Origin: JAZDRH01 sp047470865
GTDB lineage: Bacteria > Pseudomonadota > Gammaproteobacteria > Pseudomonadales > Pseudomonadaceae
Assembly (NCBI RefSeq): GCF_047470865.1
Contig: NZ_JAZDRH010000001.1
Coordinates: 186,001-250,000 of the forward strand
Reading direction: 5' to 3'
Length of the DNA stretch: 64,000 bases
Positions 27,976-36,721 of the stretch are shown piece after piece. Position 1 is the stretch's first letter. Every line of letters begins with the position of its first letter. The position numbers and the translations under genes are program-made. The notes beneath the pieces were generated by a model that ran no database searches, was not told the DNA's origin, and was given only the letters and a program-made list of their open reading frames with translations.

Positions 27976-28854
27976 ATGCTCCCAGATTTAAAGCTTACGC
28001 AGACATTTATCCAGGTCGTAGAAACGGGCTCTTTCACAAAGGCAGCCGCGATTCTGAATTTAAGTCGAGCCATGATTAGTATTCAGATTAAACAGCTAGA
28101 AGAACAACTCAATGTGCAGCTATTAGTACGTAGCACACGCAAAATAGCAGTCACTGAAATAGGTAATAGGTTTTATCAGCGTTTTAAGCGTATTCATGCA
28201 AGCATTGAGCAAACACTAGATGATATACAGCTTGAAACACAAGAGATTACAGGCAGGCTGCGCTTTACTGCCACTCAGGAATTTGGTGAGCGCTTCATTT
28301 TGCCTTTATTGAGTGATTTTGTGCAGCGTTATCCAAAGCTTAGCCTTGAATATAAGGTGAACTCTACTTTAAATGATCTCATTAGTGATCAATTGGATTT
28401 AGCCATTCGCTTAGGTAACTTACCTGATAGCACTTTAAAAGCGCGGCGTTTAGGTAGTTATGCTATTTACTTAATTGCATCCCCGCACTTTAAAGAGCTA
28501 ACAACAGTAGGCCAAGTACTAGCTGCTCCTTGGATTGAACACAGCCTTGTTGATATGCACGCGTGGTGGTTGCAGCATCCTAGCTTAGCTGCTGAAAACT
28601 TGCATCCTAAACATATTAAAGCGAGTTCCAACTCTATTAGCGCCATAGTACAAATGGTGAAAGCAGGGCTAGGCATTAGTATTTGCCCTGACTGGATGGT
28701 TAAAGAAGAACTTGAACAAGGGCAGTTAATACGTCTTTTGCCTGAGTATCAACTGCCACGGCAAAATATCCAATTGGTCTTTCCTAACACAGACCATATT
28801 CCTTTAAAAACAAGAGTCTTTATTGATTACTTAAAGCAAAACATTAATCTTTAA
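27976..28854 (+). CDS. LysR-family transcriptional regulator
   Basis: 292 residues with an N-terminal winged HTH (FIQVVETGSFTKAAAILNLS, residues 11-30; RAMISIQIKQLEEQLNVQLL following) and a LysR substrate-binding domain from about residue 90. The domain type resembles the CrgA group that often regulates a divergent gene, here the NTF2-like gene. Effector unknown. Confidence 0.88.
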   Translation: MLPDLKLTQTFIQVVETGSFTKAAAILNLSRAMISIQIKQLEEQLNVQLLVRSTRKIAVTEIGNRFYQRFKRIHASIEQTLDDIQLETQEITGRLRFTATQEFGERFILPLLSDFVQRYPKLSLEYKVNSTLNDLISDQLDLAIRLGNLPDSTLKARRLGSYAIYLIASPHFKELTTVGQVLAAPWIEHSLVDMHAWWLQHPSLAAENLHPKHIKASSNSISAIVQMVKAGLGISICPDWMVKEELEQGQLIRLLPEYQLPRQNIQLVFPNTDHIPLKTRVFIDYLKQNINL

Positions 28855-29036
28855 GTAGACTATTTTTATAACCTATGGGGCTTTGTTTTGCACTTAAATA
28901 AATAGCGTTTTAAATGCCTATGCGTAACTCATCGGGCTTTAGTGTGCTGCAACTGAAAACAGCTGCCAAAAGCTGCTGAGCTTTAGACTAACTCCTGCTA
29001 AACTAAGATTATTTTTATTTGTAAGGTTTTTTCGTC

Positions 29037-29864
29037 ATGATCAAAAAATGTCTTTTCCCAGCGGCTGGCTACGGTACGCGTTTTCTGCCAGCGACTAAAG
29101 CCATGCCAAAAGAGATGCTTCCCATTGTTAATAAACCATTAATTCAATATGGCGTGGAAGAAGCCTTAGAAGCAGGCATTAAAGATATTGCTATTGTGAC
29201 GGGACGTAATAAGCGTGCCATTGAAGATCATTTTGATATTAGCTATGAGCTAGAAAGTCAAATCCAAGGTACGGATAAAGAACAGTATTTAACAGGCATT
29301 CGTCAGATTATGCAGAATGCGACTTTTTCCTATACCCGCCAAGTTGAGATGAAAGGCTTAGGTCATGCGATTCTTTCAGGTCGCCCATTAATTGGTGATG
29401 AGCCTTTTGCCGTAGTGCTGGCTGACGATCTGTGTTTAAACCCAGATGAGGATGGCGTGTTAGAGCAAATGGTCAAACTCTACAACCAATTTCGCTGCTC
29501 CATTGTCGCTATTCAAGAAGTGCCACGCGATCAGACCTCTAAATACGGTGTGATTGATGGGCAAATGATTCGTGATGATATTTATCGTGTAAATACTATG
29601 GTTGAAAAGCCAGCACCTGAAGATGCGCCCTCTAACTTAGCTATTATCGGTCGTTATATTTTAACCCCTGATATTTTTGATTTAATTGAGCAGACCGAGC
29701 CTGGCAAGGGTGGTGAAATACAAATCACAGATGCTCTCATGAAACAAGCGCAGCAAGGCTGTGTGTTAGCCTATAAATTTAAAGGCCGTCGTTTTGACTG
29801 CGGCATGACCGAAGGCTATATCGAAGCTACTAACTATTGTTACGAAAACTTCCATAAAAAGTGA
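29037..29864 (+). CDS. galU: UTP-glucose-1-phosphate uridylyltransferase
   Basis: Makes UDP-glucose for lipopolysaccharide and other envelope sugars. 275 residues; nucleotide-binding start KKCLFPAAGYGTRFLPATKAMPKEMLP, then VLADD (about 122-126) and VEKP (near 190). Followed by its own terminator and by gor, the galU-gor proximity known from Pseudomonas. Confidence 0.96.
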   Translation: MIKKCLFPAAGYGTRFLPATKAMPKEMLPIVNKPLIQYGVEEALEAGIKDIAIVTGRNKRAIEDHFDISYELESQIQGTDKEQYLTGIRQIMQNATFSYTRQVEMKGLGHAILSGRPLIGDEPFAVVLADDLCLNPDEDGVLEQMVKLYNQFRCSIVAIQEVPRDQTSKYGVIDGQMIRDDIYRVNTMVEKPAPEDAPSNLAIIGRYILTPDIFDLIEQTEPGKGGEIQITDALMKQAQQGCVLAYKFKGRRFDCGMTEGYIEATNYCYENFHKK

Positions 29865-29867
29865 GTT

Positions 29868-29893
29868 AAAAGGTGCGTTTATCGCACCTTTTT
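29868..29893 (+). terminator. Rho-independent terminator of galU
   Basis: AAAAGGTGCG (29868-29877) and CGCACCTTTT (29883-29892) around a five-base loop, followed by T residues. Confidence 0.92.
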
Positions 29894-29970
29894 CTTAAGC
29901 ACTAAAATAGCCTTAATCGAGTTTATGTTAGGCTGTATTTATTTCTAGTTTATAAAAAGAGAGCATAGTC

Positions 29971-31326
29971 ATGACCTACGACTTTGATTTATTTGTTATT
30001 GGAGCAGGCTCTGGTGGTGTTCGCGCCTCTCGTTTTGCTGCCAGCTTTGGCGCTAAAGTGGCTGTAGCAGAAAGTCGCTATTTGGGGGGCACTTGCGTCA
30101 ATGTCGGTTGTGTACCGAAAAAACTCTTAAGTTATGCCGCTAGCTTTCATGATGAACCCTCTATTGCGCAAAGCTTTGGCTGGGAACTCACAGCTAAGTC
30201 GTTTGATTGGACCAAATTAATCAACAATAAAAACACCGAAATTCAGCGCCTGAATGGCATTTATAAAAACTTATTGGTCAACAGTGGTGTCACTTTGCTA
30301 GAAGGGCATGCACGCTTTGTCGATGCCCAGCATGTTGAAGTAAACGGCACTGTCTATAGCGCAAAACATATTTTAATCACCGTTGGTGGCTGGCCTTTTG
30401 TGCCGGACATTCCTGGCAAAGAACATGCAATCAGCTCCAATGAAGTCTTCTATCTTCCCGAACAGCCAAAGCATATTGTGATTGTAGGTGGTGGCTATAT
30501 TGCACTTGAGTTTGCTTCAATATTCAAAGGCTTAGGATCAGAAGTTGAAGTTATTTATAGGGGAGATTTATTCCTTAAAGGCTTCGATAATGATGTGCGC
30601 GAGCACCTTAAACAAAGCTTTGAAGCCCAAGGCATTCAACTTCGTTTTAATAGCACTATCAAAGCCATTGAGAAACGTGCAAATAACCAGTTTGTAGCAC
30701 AACTAGATGACGGGCAAAGCATTACAACCAATAGTGTTTTCTATGCTACTGGGCGTAAACCTATGCTAGATAACCTGAATATTGAAGCTGCAGGCGTGGC
30801 TCTGGATAAGCGTGGCTATATTCAAGTTAATCCGCATTATCAAACATCGCAGCCTAATGTTTACGCCATGGGTGATGTCATTGGGCGCGTGCAACTAACA
30901 CCTGTTGCCCTTGCTGAGGGAATGGCTGTAGCTCGCCACCTATTCAAGCCTGAGCAGTATCAACCGGTTGACTACCAACTGATTCCTACCGCAGTCTTCA
31001 CCTTACCCAATATCTCTACTGTCGGCTTAACCGAGGAACAAGCCCGTGCACAAGGCTTTGACGTCGCTATTTTTGAAAGTCGTTTTCGCCCAATGAAGCT
31101 TAGTCTAAGCGCGTTACAAGAGCGCATCTACATGAAACTCATTGTAGATAAAGCGAGCGACAAGGTGTTAGGTTGTCATATGGTGGGTCCAGAAGCCGCT
31201 GAAATTATCCAAGGCCTAGCCATTGCCTTAAAAGCAGGTGCGACAAAAGCGATATTCGACCAAACAGTAGGCATTCACCCAAGCTCAGCGGAAGAATTTG
31301 TTACTATGCGCACTGAACGCACTTAA
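29971..31326 (+). CDS. gor: Glutathione reductase
   Basis: FAD- and NADPH-dependent disulfide reductase keeping glutathione reduced. 451 residues: FAD motif VIGAGSGGVRASR (about 10-22), redox-active pair in GTCVNVGCVPKK (about 41-52), NADPH motif VGGGYIALEFA (about 172-182) and the C-terminal IHPSSAEEF with the catalytic histidine donated to the partner subunit. The GSGG after the first glycines and absence of a mercuric or lipoamide signature fit glutathione reductase. Confidence 0.95.
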   Translation: MTYDFDLFVIGAGSGGVRASRFAASFGAKVAVAESRYLGGTCVNVGCVPKKLLSYAASFHDEPSIAQSFGWELTAKSFDWTKLINNKNTEIQRLNGIYKNLLVNSGVTLLEGHARFVDAQHVEVNGTVYSAKHILITVGGWPFVPDIPGKEHAISSNEVFYLPEQPKHIVIVGGGYIALEFASIFKGLGSEVEVIYRGDLFLKGFDNDVREHLKQSFEAQGIQLRFNSTIKAIEKRANNQFVAQLDDGQSITTNSVFYATGRKPMLDNLNIEAAGVALDKRGYIQVNPHYQTSQPNVYAMGDVIGRVQLTPVALAEGMAVARHLFKPEQYQPVDYQLIPTAVFTLPNISTVGLTEEQARAQGFDVAIFESRFRPMKLSLSALQERIYMKLIVDKASDKVLGCHMVGPEAAEIIQGLAIALKAGATKAIFDQTVGIHPSSAEEFVTMRTERT

Positions 31327-31332
31327 AAATAA

Positions 31333-31355
31333 AAAGGGCGATTAAATCGCCCTTT
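31333..31355. terminator. Bidirectional terminator between gor and the copper chaperone gene
   Basis: AAAGGGCGAT (31333-31342) and ATCGCCCTTT (31346-31355), loop TAA. The T run is better on the minus strand, so it mainly serves the copper chaperone gene, but both genes converge on it. Confidence 0.85.
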
Positions 31356-31394
31356 GTTAGCTATAAGATTTGCCCTGCATTTAGGATAAGACTA

Positions 31395-31940
31395 CTAGTG
31401 ATGCATCTGTGAGTGATCCATAGCGCCAGCGCTATCGGCTTTACTATCAGGGCTTTTGATTGTTACTTCAAGCTCAATCTGGCCTGCCTTTTCAAAGGTA
31501 AGTGTTACTGGAAAAGTTTCCCCTTCCACTAAGGCTTTGTTTAGGTCAATCAGCATTAGGTGATACCCACTTGGCTCAAAGATTACCATTTCACCAGCTT
31601 TGATAATCAAATCATCAAGTTTGGTCATTTTCATCACACCATTTTCATGGATATGTGTATGCAGCTCTGTAACCTTAGCGATAGGTGACTCAAGGGCAAT
31701 TAAACGATCAGCCTCAGCGCCCATATTATGTAGCATTAAAAATGCCGCACCAGTCTTAGCTGTAGGCGGTAAAGCGCGGGACCAACCTTGCATAACATGC
31801 ATGTTATTAGTAGAGGCTGTAGCATGATCATAATGTGCCATAGGCATTTGATGACCTGCATGAGGGTTATCTGCAGCCTGTACTGTAAAGGGAAGAAGCG
31901 CTGAAGTAACAAGAGAACCTAGAAAGAATAATGAACGCAC
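31395..31940 (-). CDS. Periplasmic copper chaperone PCuAC
   Basis: 181 residues from GTG 31940, which follows AAGGAG; the longer frame to 32003 would place a charged tail in front of the signal peptide. Signal peptide MRSLFFLGSLVTSALLPFTV, cleaved near VQA|AD. The PCuAC copper motif H-M-x-n-M-x-n-HxM is present as HNMGAEAD, M in VMKM, and HLMLI. Extra His/Met residues lie in both termini (HAGHQMPMAHYDH and AMDHSQMHH). Family role: delivers Cu(I) to cytochrome oxidase. Divergent from arsR. Confidence 0.9.
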   Translation of the reverse strand: MRSLFFLGSLVTSALLPFTVQAADNPHAGHQMPMAHYDHATASTNNMHVMQGWSRALPPTAKTGAAFLMLHNMGAEADRLIALESPIAKVTELHTHIHENGVMKMTKLDDLIIKAGEMVIFEPSGYHLMLIDLNKALVEGETFPVTLTFEKAGQIELEVTIKSPDSKADSAGAMDHSQMHH

Positions 31941-32016
31941 AGATCTGCTCCTTGATTGAAAATTAAAACATAGCATGCGCAGGTAAGGCTTTACATGCGA
32001 CATAGGGCAGCATAGT

Positions 32017-32048
32017 ATACATATATGTTTTTTCAGATATGATATTCA
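32017..32048. promoter_or_regulatory. arsR promoter/operator region
   Basis: AT-rich repeated elements ATATATG and ATATGAT separated by a T-rich spacer lie directly before arsR, like ArsR/SmtB-type operators. A possible -10 TATGAT (32038-32043) with TATACA 16 bases upstream would start transcription at or next to the arsR ATG at 32050. Confidence 0.5.
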
Positions 32049-32049
32049 A

Positions 32050-32370
32050 ATGCTAACACCATTAAGTTTATTTAAAGCTCTGGCTGACACCACACGGCTT
32101 ACCATTGTATTGATGTTACAACATAGAACGGAAATTTGTGTGTGTGATTTAGCCAACAGCTTAGGCTTATCTCAGCCTAAAGTCTCACGTCACTTAGCTT
32201 TACTTAAAGAGCAACAGCTAGTGATTGATACTAAAAGAGGCAAGTGGGTGTATTACCAGCGCAATACAGCGCTACCTGAGTGGGCGCAACAGATAGTAGA
32301 GCAGGCTTACTTAGTAGAGCAAACACTTATTACACAATTGTTAAGCAATCTCAATCTAGATAACTGCTAA
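32050..32370 (+). CDS. arsR: ArsR-family metalloregulator
   Basis: 106 residues, winged HTH repressor. The metal-sensing motif EICVCDLANSLGLSQPKVSRHL (about 31-52) contains the C-x-C pair of the alpha-3 site that binds As(III)/Sb(III) and the recognition helix. It is followed by arsB after 31 bp and divergent from PCuAC. No ribosome site precedes the ATG, consistent with a leaderless message. Confidence 0.9.
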   Translation: MLTPLSLFKALADTTRLTIVLMLQHRTEICVCDLANSLGLSQPKVSRHLALLKEQQLVIDTKRGKWVYYQRNTALPEWAQQIVEQAYLVEQTLITQLLSNLNLDNC

Positions 32371-32401
32371 CAATAAATTCATTGATTAAAGAGCATTATG
32401 T

Positions 32402-33682
32402 ATGTGGCTGGCGAGTAGTATTTTTTTAATCACCATCAGTTTAGTGATATGGCAACCACGCCAATTAAATATTGGTATTACCGCTAGCGTAGGAGCTGTG
32501 GTTGCCTTGCTAGCGGGTGTCATTCAAGTAGCAGATATTCCTGTAGTTTGGGCGTTAATCTGGAATGCTACACTTACCTTTATTGGTATTATCATCATCA
32601 GCGCGTTAATGGATGAGGCGGGTTTGTTTGAATGGGCCGCATTACATGTGGCGCGCTGGGGTAAAGGGCATGCCCATCGCTTATTTATCTATATTATTTT
32701 GCTTGGAGCTGTGGTTTCAGCACTTTTTGCCAATGATGGTGCCGCTTTAATTTTAACGCCTATTGTGATCGCCATTTTATATGCTCTAGGCTTTAGTCCC
32801 AGCACAACACTAGCCTTTGTTATGGCGGCAGGCTTTATTGCAGATACCGCAAGTACCGCACTTATAGTGTCTAACCTAACCAATATTGTGTCAGCTGATT
32901 TTTTTAAGCTTAATTTTAGTCAGTACGCACACATAATGTTGCCTGTGAATGCGGTGGCTGTGCTATCTAGCTTATTAGTTTTATATGTGTTTTACCGAAA
33001 AGATCTACCACACAGCTATGCCTTACAACAACTAAAAGCCCCCAAAGAAGCCATTAACGACCCTATTAGTTTCATCGCAGGCATTGCTGTTTTATGCTTC
33101 TTGTTACTCGCTTTTTTTGTCATAGAGCCACTAGGTGTGCCCATTAGCCTATTGGTAGCCTTAGCCACTGTAGTATTAGTGGTGATAGTCAAACGCCAAA
33201 ATAAAATCGCATTAAAGCCTATTTTAACCAGTGCACCTTGGCACATAGTGATTTTTTCATTAGGCATGTATTTAGTGGTTTATGGCTTAAGAAATGCAGG
33301 ACTAACCGATTATTTGGCGCAATTACTCAATCAATTAGCTACTCAAGATATTTGGCTTGTCAGTTTAGGCACAGGCTTTCTTACAGCGGCTTTATCCTCG
33401 GTCATGAATAACCTACCCAGTGTGTTAATAGGCGCTTTAGCTATTGATGCTAGTCATGCTGAAGGTGTTGTACGTGAAACCATGATCTACGCTAACGTCA
33501 TAGGCAGTGATTTGGGCACTAAATTTACCCCCATCGGCAGCTTGGCGACCTTACTTTGGTTGCATATTTTACAGCGCAAGCAAATTCATATTAGCTGGGG
33601 GTACTACATGAAAGTAGGCATTGTTCTTACCACGCCAGTGCTCGCCATCAGCTTATTAGCCCTAGCATGGATTATCCGCTAA
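32402..33682 (+). CDS. arsB: Arsenite efflux permease ArsB
   Basis: 426 residues (E. coli ArsB 429), about twelve membrane helices, with family blocks such as NIGITASVGAVVALLAGV (about 22-39), FANDGAALILTPIVIA (about 108-123), SVMNNLPSVLIGALAI and NVIGSDLGTKFTPIGSLATLLWLHIL. Exports arsenite or antimonite across the inner membrane, alone or with ArsA (not seen here). Its 3' end is inside a 144-bp segment repeated at 35903. arsC is not in the window. Confidence 0.93.
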   Translation: MWLASSIFLITISLVIWQPRQLNIGITASVGAVVALLAGVIQVADIPVVWALIWNATLTFIGIIIISALMDEAGLFEWAALHVARWGKGHAHRLFIYIILLGAVVSALFANDGAALILTPIVIAILYALGFSPSTTLAFVMAAGFIADTASTALIVSNLTNIVSADFFKLNFSQYAHIMLPVNAVAVLSSLLVLYVFYRKDLPHSYALQQLKAPKEAINDPISFIAGIAVLCFLLLAFFVIEPLGVPISLLVALATVVLVVIVKRQNKIALKPILTSAPWHIVIFSLGMYLVVYGLRNAGLTDYLAQLLNQLATQDIWLVSLGTGFLTAALSSVMNNLPSVLIGALAIDASHAEGVVRETMIYANVIGSDLGTKFTPIGSLATLLWLHILQRKQIHISWGYYMKVGIVLTTPVLAISLLALAWIIR

Positions 33683-33762
33683 GGTTAGACGTTGACATCT
33701 TACATAGCAGACATATCAACTTCCTTGACACAACTAGTAGTGCTGGCGGCGAGGATAAAGCG
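33619..33762. repeat. Duplicated arsB/SDR junction, copy A
   Basis: 144 bases holding the last codons of the intact arsB and, on the minus strand, a broken 3' end of the SDR gene (reads RFILAASTTSCVKEVDMSAM then stop). By hand alignment it matches 35903-36046 with 15 mismatches and no gaps (about 90%). Confidence 0.85.
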
Positions 33763-33933
33763 CATGGCCAATTTTGATACTTCAAGCGTAAGTCTTGCTT
33801 TATTCAATAGAGAGAGGTACGAGAGAAAATAACTTTAGAAGAATCCAAAATAAATACGTATGCAATCCTGCATTGATGCATTTTAGATTTTAATTTATAT
33901 GCCATATATGATGCTTTATTGGATAATTATAGG

Positions 33934-33957
33934 TATAATAAATCAAATATGATATTT
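33934..33957 (+). promoter_or_regulatory. Putative hipBA promoter -10 and operator
   Basis: TATAAT at 33934-33939 followed by the palindrome AAATAT-G-ATATTT (33945-33957), 15 bases before hipB. HipB-type antitoxins usually repress their own operon through such palindromes. A second short palindrome CATATATG is at 33903-33910. The 210 bp between copy A and hipB shows nothing else. Confidence 0.45.
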
Positions 33958-33971
33958 TATTTTGGTGAGTA

Positions 33972-34280
33972 ATGCGCTTTAACTTTGCTACAGAAGCAGA
34001 AATTTCTCAGGAGCTTGGTAAAAGAATAGCTCAGCAGAGAATACAGAAAAATATTACTCAGGCTGACTTGGCCAAAAGAGCTGGTGTTGGTGTTGCTACA
34101 CTTCAACGCTTGGAAAAAGGTGAAGGATCAAGCTTAAGTGTATTCATTCGTGTATTGACGGCATTGGGTTTTGTGAATGATTTAGCTGATATTTTGGCTA
34201 AAAAAAATCTATCCATTCAGGAATTTGAAGCGTTGAATACTCCTGAGCCGCGCCAAAGAGCTTCAAAGCCAAGGAAATAA
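33972..34280 (+). CDS. hipB: HipB-like antitoxin, XRE family
   Basis: 102 residues. A helix-turn-helix covers about residues 24-76 (NITQADLAKRAGVGVATLQRLEKG is the core) and a Lys/Arg-rich tail ends PRQRASKPRK. The gene sits three bases before hipA, the standard antitoxin-toxin order. Family role: binds HipA and represses the operon. Confidence 0.85.
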   Translation: MRFNFATEAEISQELGKRIAQQRIQKNITQADLAKRAGVGVATLQRLEKGEGSSLSVFIRVLTALGFVNDLADILAKKNLSIQEFEALNTPEPRQRASKPRK

Positions 34281-34283
34281 TGC

Positions 34284-35525
34284 ATGCAAAACTTATATAA
34301 AATCAGTACTTATTATAATGGCTGGGGTGAAGATTGGCATTTGGGTGATTTGGTATCCAATGGCCGTCAAACCCTGTTTGAATATTCCAAAGAAGCATTA
34401 AAGCGCAATATAGAGTTTTCACCTAATTGCTTGCCATTACAAGCCCAAGCATTTACAGACTTTCCATCTTTTCAATTTCAGTTGCCAGGATTATTTGCGG
34501 ATAGCTTGCCCGATGGCTGGGGATTATTGCTGATGGATCGTTTTTTTAAAAAAGAATTTGGAAAAAAACCTGAGCAAATTAATCCATTAGAGCGCCTAGC
34601 ATGCTTGGGTGATCAAACCATGGGGGCATTTACGTATCGACCAAGTTCTGATGTGATTATGGCAGTGCAGGAAATGAGTTTAGCAGATATTGCTAAGCAA
34701 ATGGCAGCCGTGCAGATTGGCCAAGATGTGGATGTACTAGCAACCTTGGTTGTAATTGGTGGATCACCACAAGGCGCAAGACCTAAATCACAAGTCTATT
34801 ATAATCCCGAAACGGAGCAGATGAGTAATAAGCCCATTAATGGTGGTGAACCATGGTTAGTGAAGTTTAATGCGCAGGATGAAGCCATTGAAGTCTGTGA
34901 AATAGAGAAGTTTTACCTAGATACTGCTGAATTCTGTGGCTTGCCTGTGCCTGAATCCAAAGTCTTTCATGTGAATAATAAGATCACAGCCATTGGTACA
35001 AAGCGTTTTGATCGCTCAAATGGCACACGAATTCCAATGCACAGTTTGGCAGGTGCATTGCATGCCAATTTTCGTATTCCCAATTGTAGTTATGGCACCT
35101 ATTTGCGCATGACGAGATTTATGACGAGAAACGAACAAGAGGTTGAAAAGGCATTTAAATATTGTGTGTTTAATGTGTGTATGAATAATCGTGATGATCA
35201 TACGAAAAACTTTTCGTATTTGATGAATCAAAATGGCGAATGGGCGTTATCACCTGCATATGATCTAACCTATAATCCTGGGCTGAATGGCTATCACCAA
35301 ATGGATGTAGAAGGTGAAGCCTTTAAAATCAAACGTGAACATCTCATTAATTTGGCTAAAAACTCAGGTTTGGATATCAAAAAAAGCGCAGTAGCGATTG
35401 ATACTATGATTGCGGTCATTAAAAGCCGATTAGGTGAATTGTCCAATGGGAAGTATGCCGTGTTAAAGGTGACCGCTGATATGATTAAAGAAAAGATCGG
35501 TCAGAATATTGGGTTGTTGAGTTAA
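34284..35525 (+). CDS. hipA: HipA-like Ser/Thr kinase toxin
   Basis: 413 residues (E. coli HipA 440). The N-terminal HipA_N domain has LPGLFADSLPDGWG (about 67-80), the flexible P-loop is GGSPQGARPK with the likely autophosphorylated serine at 161, the catalytic loop is NNRDDHTKNFSYL near 296-308, and the metal-binding DFG-equivalent is SPAYDLTYN. Known family members phosphorylate aminoacyl-tRNA synthetases and cause growth arrest. The pair lies in a cassette bounded by duplicated host DNA. Confidence 0.9.
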   Translation: MQNLYKISTYYNGWGEDWHLGDLVSNGRQTLFEYSKEALKRNIEFSPNCLPLQAQAFTDFPSFQFQLPGLFADSLPDGWGLLLMDRFFKKEFGKKPEQINPLERLACLGDQTMGAFTYRPSSDVIMAVQEMSLADIAKQMAAVQIGQDVDVLATLVVIGGSPQGARPKSQVYYNPETEQMSNKPINGGEPWLVKFNAQDEAIEVCEIEKFYLDTAEFCGLPVPESKVFHVNNKITAIGTKRFDRSNGTRIPMHSLAGALHANFRIPNCSYGTYLRMTRFMTRNEQEVEKAFKYCVFNVCMNNRDDHTKNFSYLMNQNGEWALSPAYDLTYNPGLNGYHQMDVEGEAFKIKREHLINLAKNSGLDIKKSAVAIDTMIAVIKSRLGELSNGKYAVLKVTADMIKEKIGQNIGLLS

Positions 35526-35540
35526 GACACAAGATATAAG

Positions 35541-35899
35541 GGGCGGATTCAAAACCTGAGCGCAACAGGTTTAATGAATTGATGCGGCCCCATTATTGCT
35601 CATCTGCTGTTTTCTTTTTGCATAACTTCAACACCTAAAACCGAACCCTTTTCTGGGTCTTGCGTTGAGTGACAACGCAACTTCATTACGTTTTTTTGAC
35701 TAGATACAAAAAGATCTGTGCCTTTGGTAAGTGCCGACAGATCAGCCCATTAATATTTTCATTACTAGCGCACTGCCAAGGGCTGTGGGGGGCGCAAAAA
35801 TAAATGGCTACCCCCGTTTTTTGGGGTGATTTTTGCATAATGAGCCATTTCCCGTCCTTGATCATAGATCATGCTCAATTCAGTGCAGCACTAAACAGC
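35541..35899 (-). pseudogene. IS30-family transposase C-terminal remnant
   Basis: The minus strand encodes, in shifting frames, FSAALN, then MIYDQGREMAHYAK, then TGVAIYFCAPHSPWQ, SNENINGLICRHLPKAQ and LNARPRKGFGFR. These match the ordered C-terminal blocks of IS30 transposases (TYDxGKEM, YFADPHSPWQRGxNENTNGLxRQYLPKG, LNxRPRKTLG). At least two frameshifts and an internal deletion are present. The end near 35541-35566 (GGATTCAAAACCTGAGCGCA) resembles an IS30-family terminal repeat. The element is truncated exactly where copy B of the arsB junction begins. Confidence 0.8.
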
Positions 35900-35902
35900 A
35901 GT

Positions 35903-36046
35903 CATTATTCTTACCACGCCAGTGCTAGTCATCCGCCTATTAGCCCTAGCATGGATTATCCACTAAGGCTAGACGTTGATATCTTGCATAGCAGGCATAT
36001 CAATTTCCTTGACACAACTAGCTGTGCTGGTGGCAAGGATAAAGCG
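35903..36046. repeat. Duplicated arsB/SDR junction, copy B
   Basis: Partner of 33619-33762. It holds a dead arsB 3' end on the plus strand (IILTTPVLVIRLLALAWIH then stop, ending 35966) and the true 3' end of the SDR gene on the minus strand. Same orientation as copy A. Confidence 0.85.
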
Positions 36047-36682
36047 AATCGCTAATAAGACGTCCTGCAACGGAATTAATTGCCCCTGACTTTGTTCAAT
36101 GACATCTTCAGGGCTATGGCTTAAATCAAATTCGGTTGCTAAGTAACCCAAGTTTAAAAGGCTGATGCCAATATTTAGTGGCCGTAAGGTTTCGCGTAAC
36201 GCATGCACCACACCACGTAACGCATGCTTACTAGCAGAAAAAGCCACTTCAGGCCCTTTATGATTGTCTAGCCCCCAAGTTGAGCCAATCAAAATAACCT
36301 TAGCATTAGCACTTAGCTTAAGGTTATTTACTAATGCCTGTAACTGTAAAATACAGGATGTAATATTAGTATTAATCAATGTAGTAATTTCAGTAACACT
36401 AGAGCCAGCAAAGGAGTATTCATCACTAAAGGCGAGCGCTTCCCAAATCCCAACATTATAAATAACATAGTCAACAGGCTGCTGTGCTACTGCCTGAGTT
36501 ACTACTGTTACTGCATGTTGAGGTGCACTAAGATCAGCTTGGATCCACTCAAATTTACGCTTTAAGGTTTTTGGCTCTGAACGCGAAACGCCAAAAACGA
36601 TATCTTGAGGAAGAGGGACAGACTCAATAATGGCACGCCCAAGCCCTTTACTTACACCATATACAACATAGGTTTTGCTCAT
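35969..36682 (-). CDS. Short-chain dehydrogenase-like protein with altered active site
   Basis: 237 residues from ATG 36682 (an in-frame ATG at 36700 is possible). Rossmann motif YGVSKGLGRAI (8-18) and a NNAG-like YNVG (75-78) are present. The catalytic Tyr-x3-Lys reads F148-SAS-K152 (codon TTT), so the tyrosine is replaced by phenylalanine. Family members without the tyrosine are often weak or non-enzymatic NAD(P)-binding proteins. Its 3' end is also found as a broken copy at 33683-33762. Confidence 0.8.
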   Translation of the reverse strand: MSKTYVVYGVSKGLGRAIIESVPLPQDIVFGVSRSEPKTLKRKFEWIQADLSAPQHAVTVVTQAVAQQPVDYVIYNVGIWEALAFSDEYSFAGSSVTEITTLINTNITSCILQLQALVNNLKLSANAKVILIGSTWGLDNHKGPEVAFSASKHALRGVVHALRETLRPLNIGISLLNLGYLATEFDLSHSPEDVIEQSQGQLIPLQDVLLAIRFILATSTASCVKEIDMPAMQDINV

Positions 36683-36721
36683 ATATTTCTGCTCAAGCAT
36701 AAAATTTTGATACTGCTAGAG

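Noticed and set aside
33683..33971. Hidden gene between arsB and hipB
   Set aside because: Only the broken SDR 3' fragment and an AT-rich hipBA promoter region are present.
35804..36055. Plus-strand open frame of 83 codons
   Set aside because: Runs across the IS30 remnant, the dead arsB fragment and the SDR 3' end; no coherent protein.
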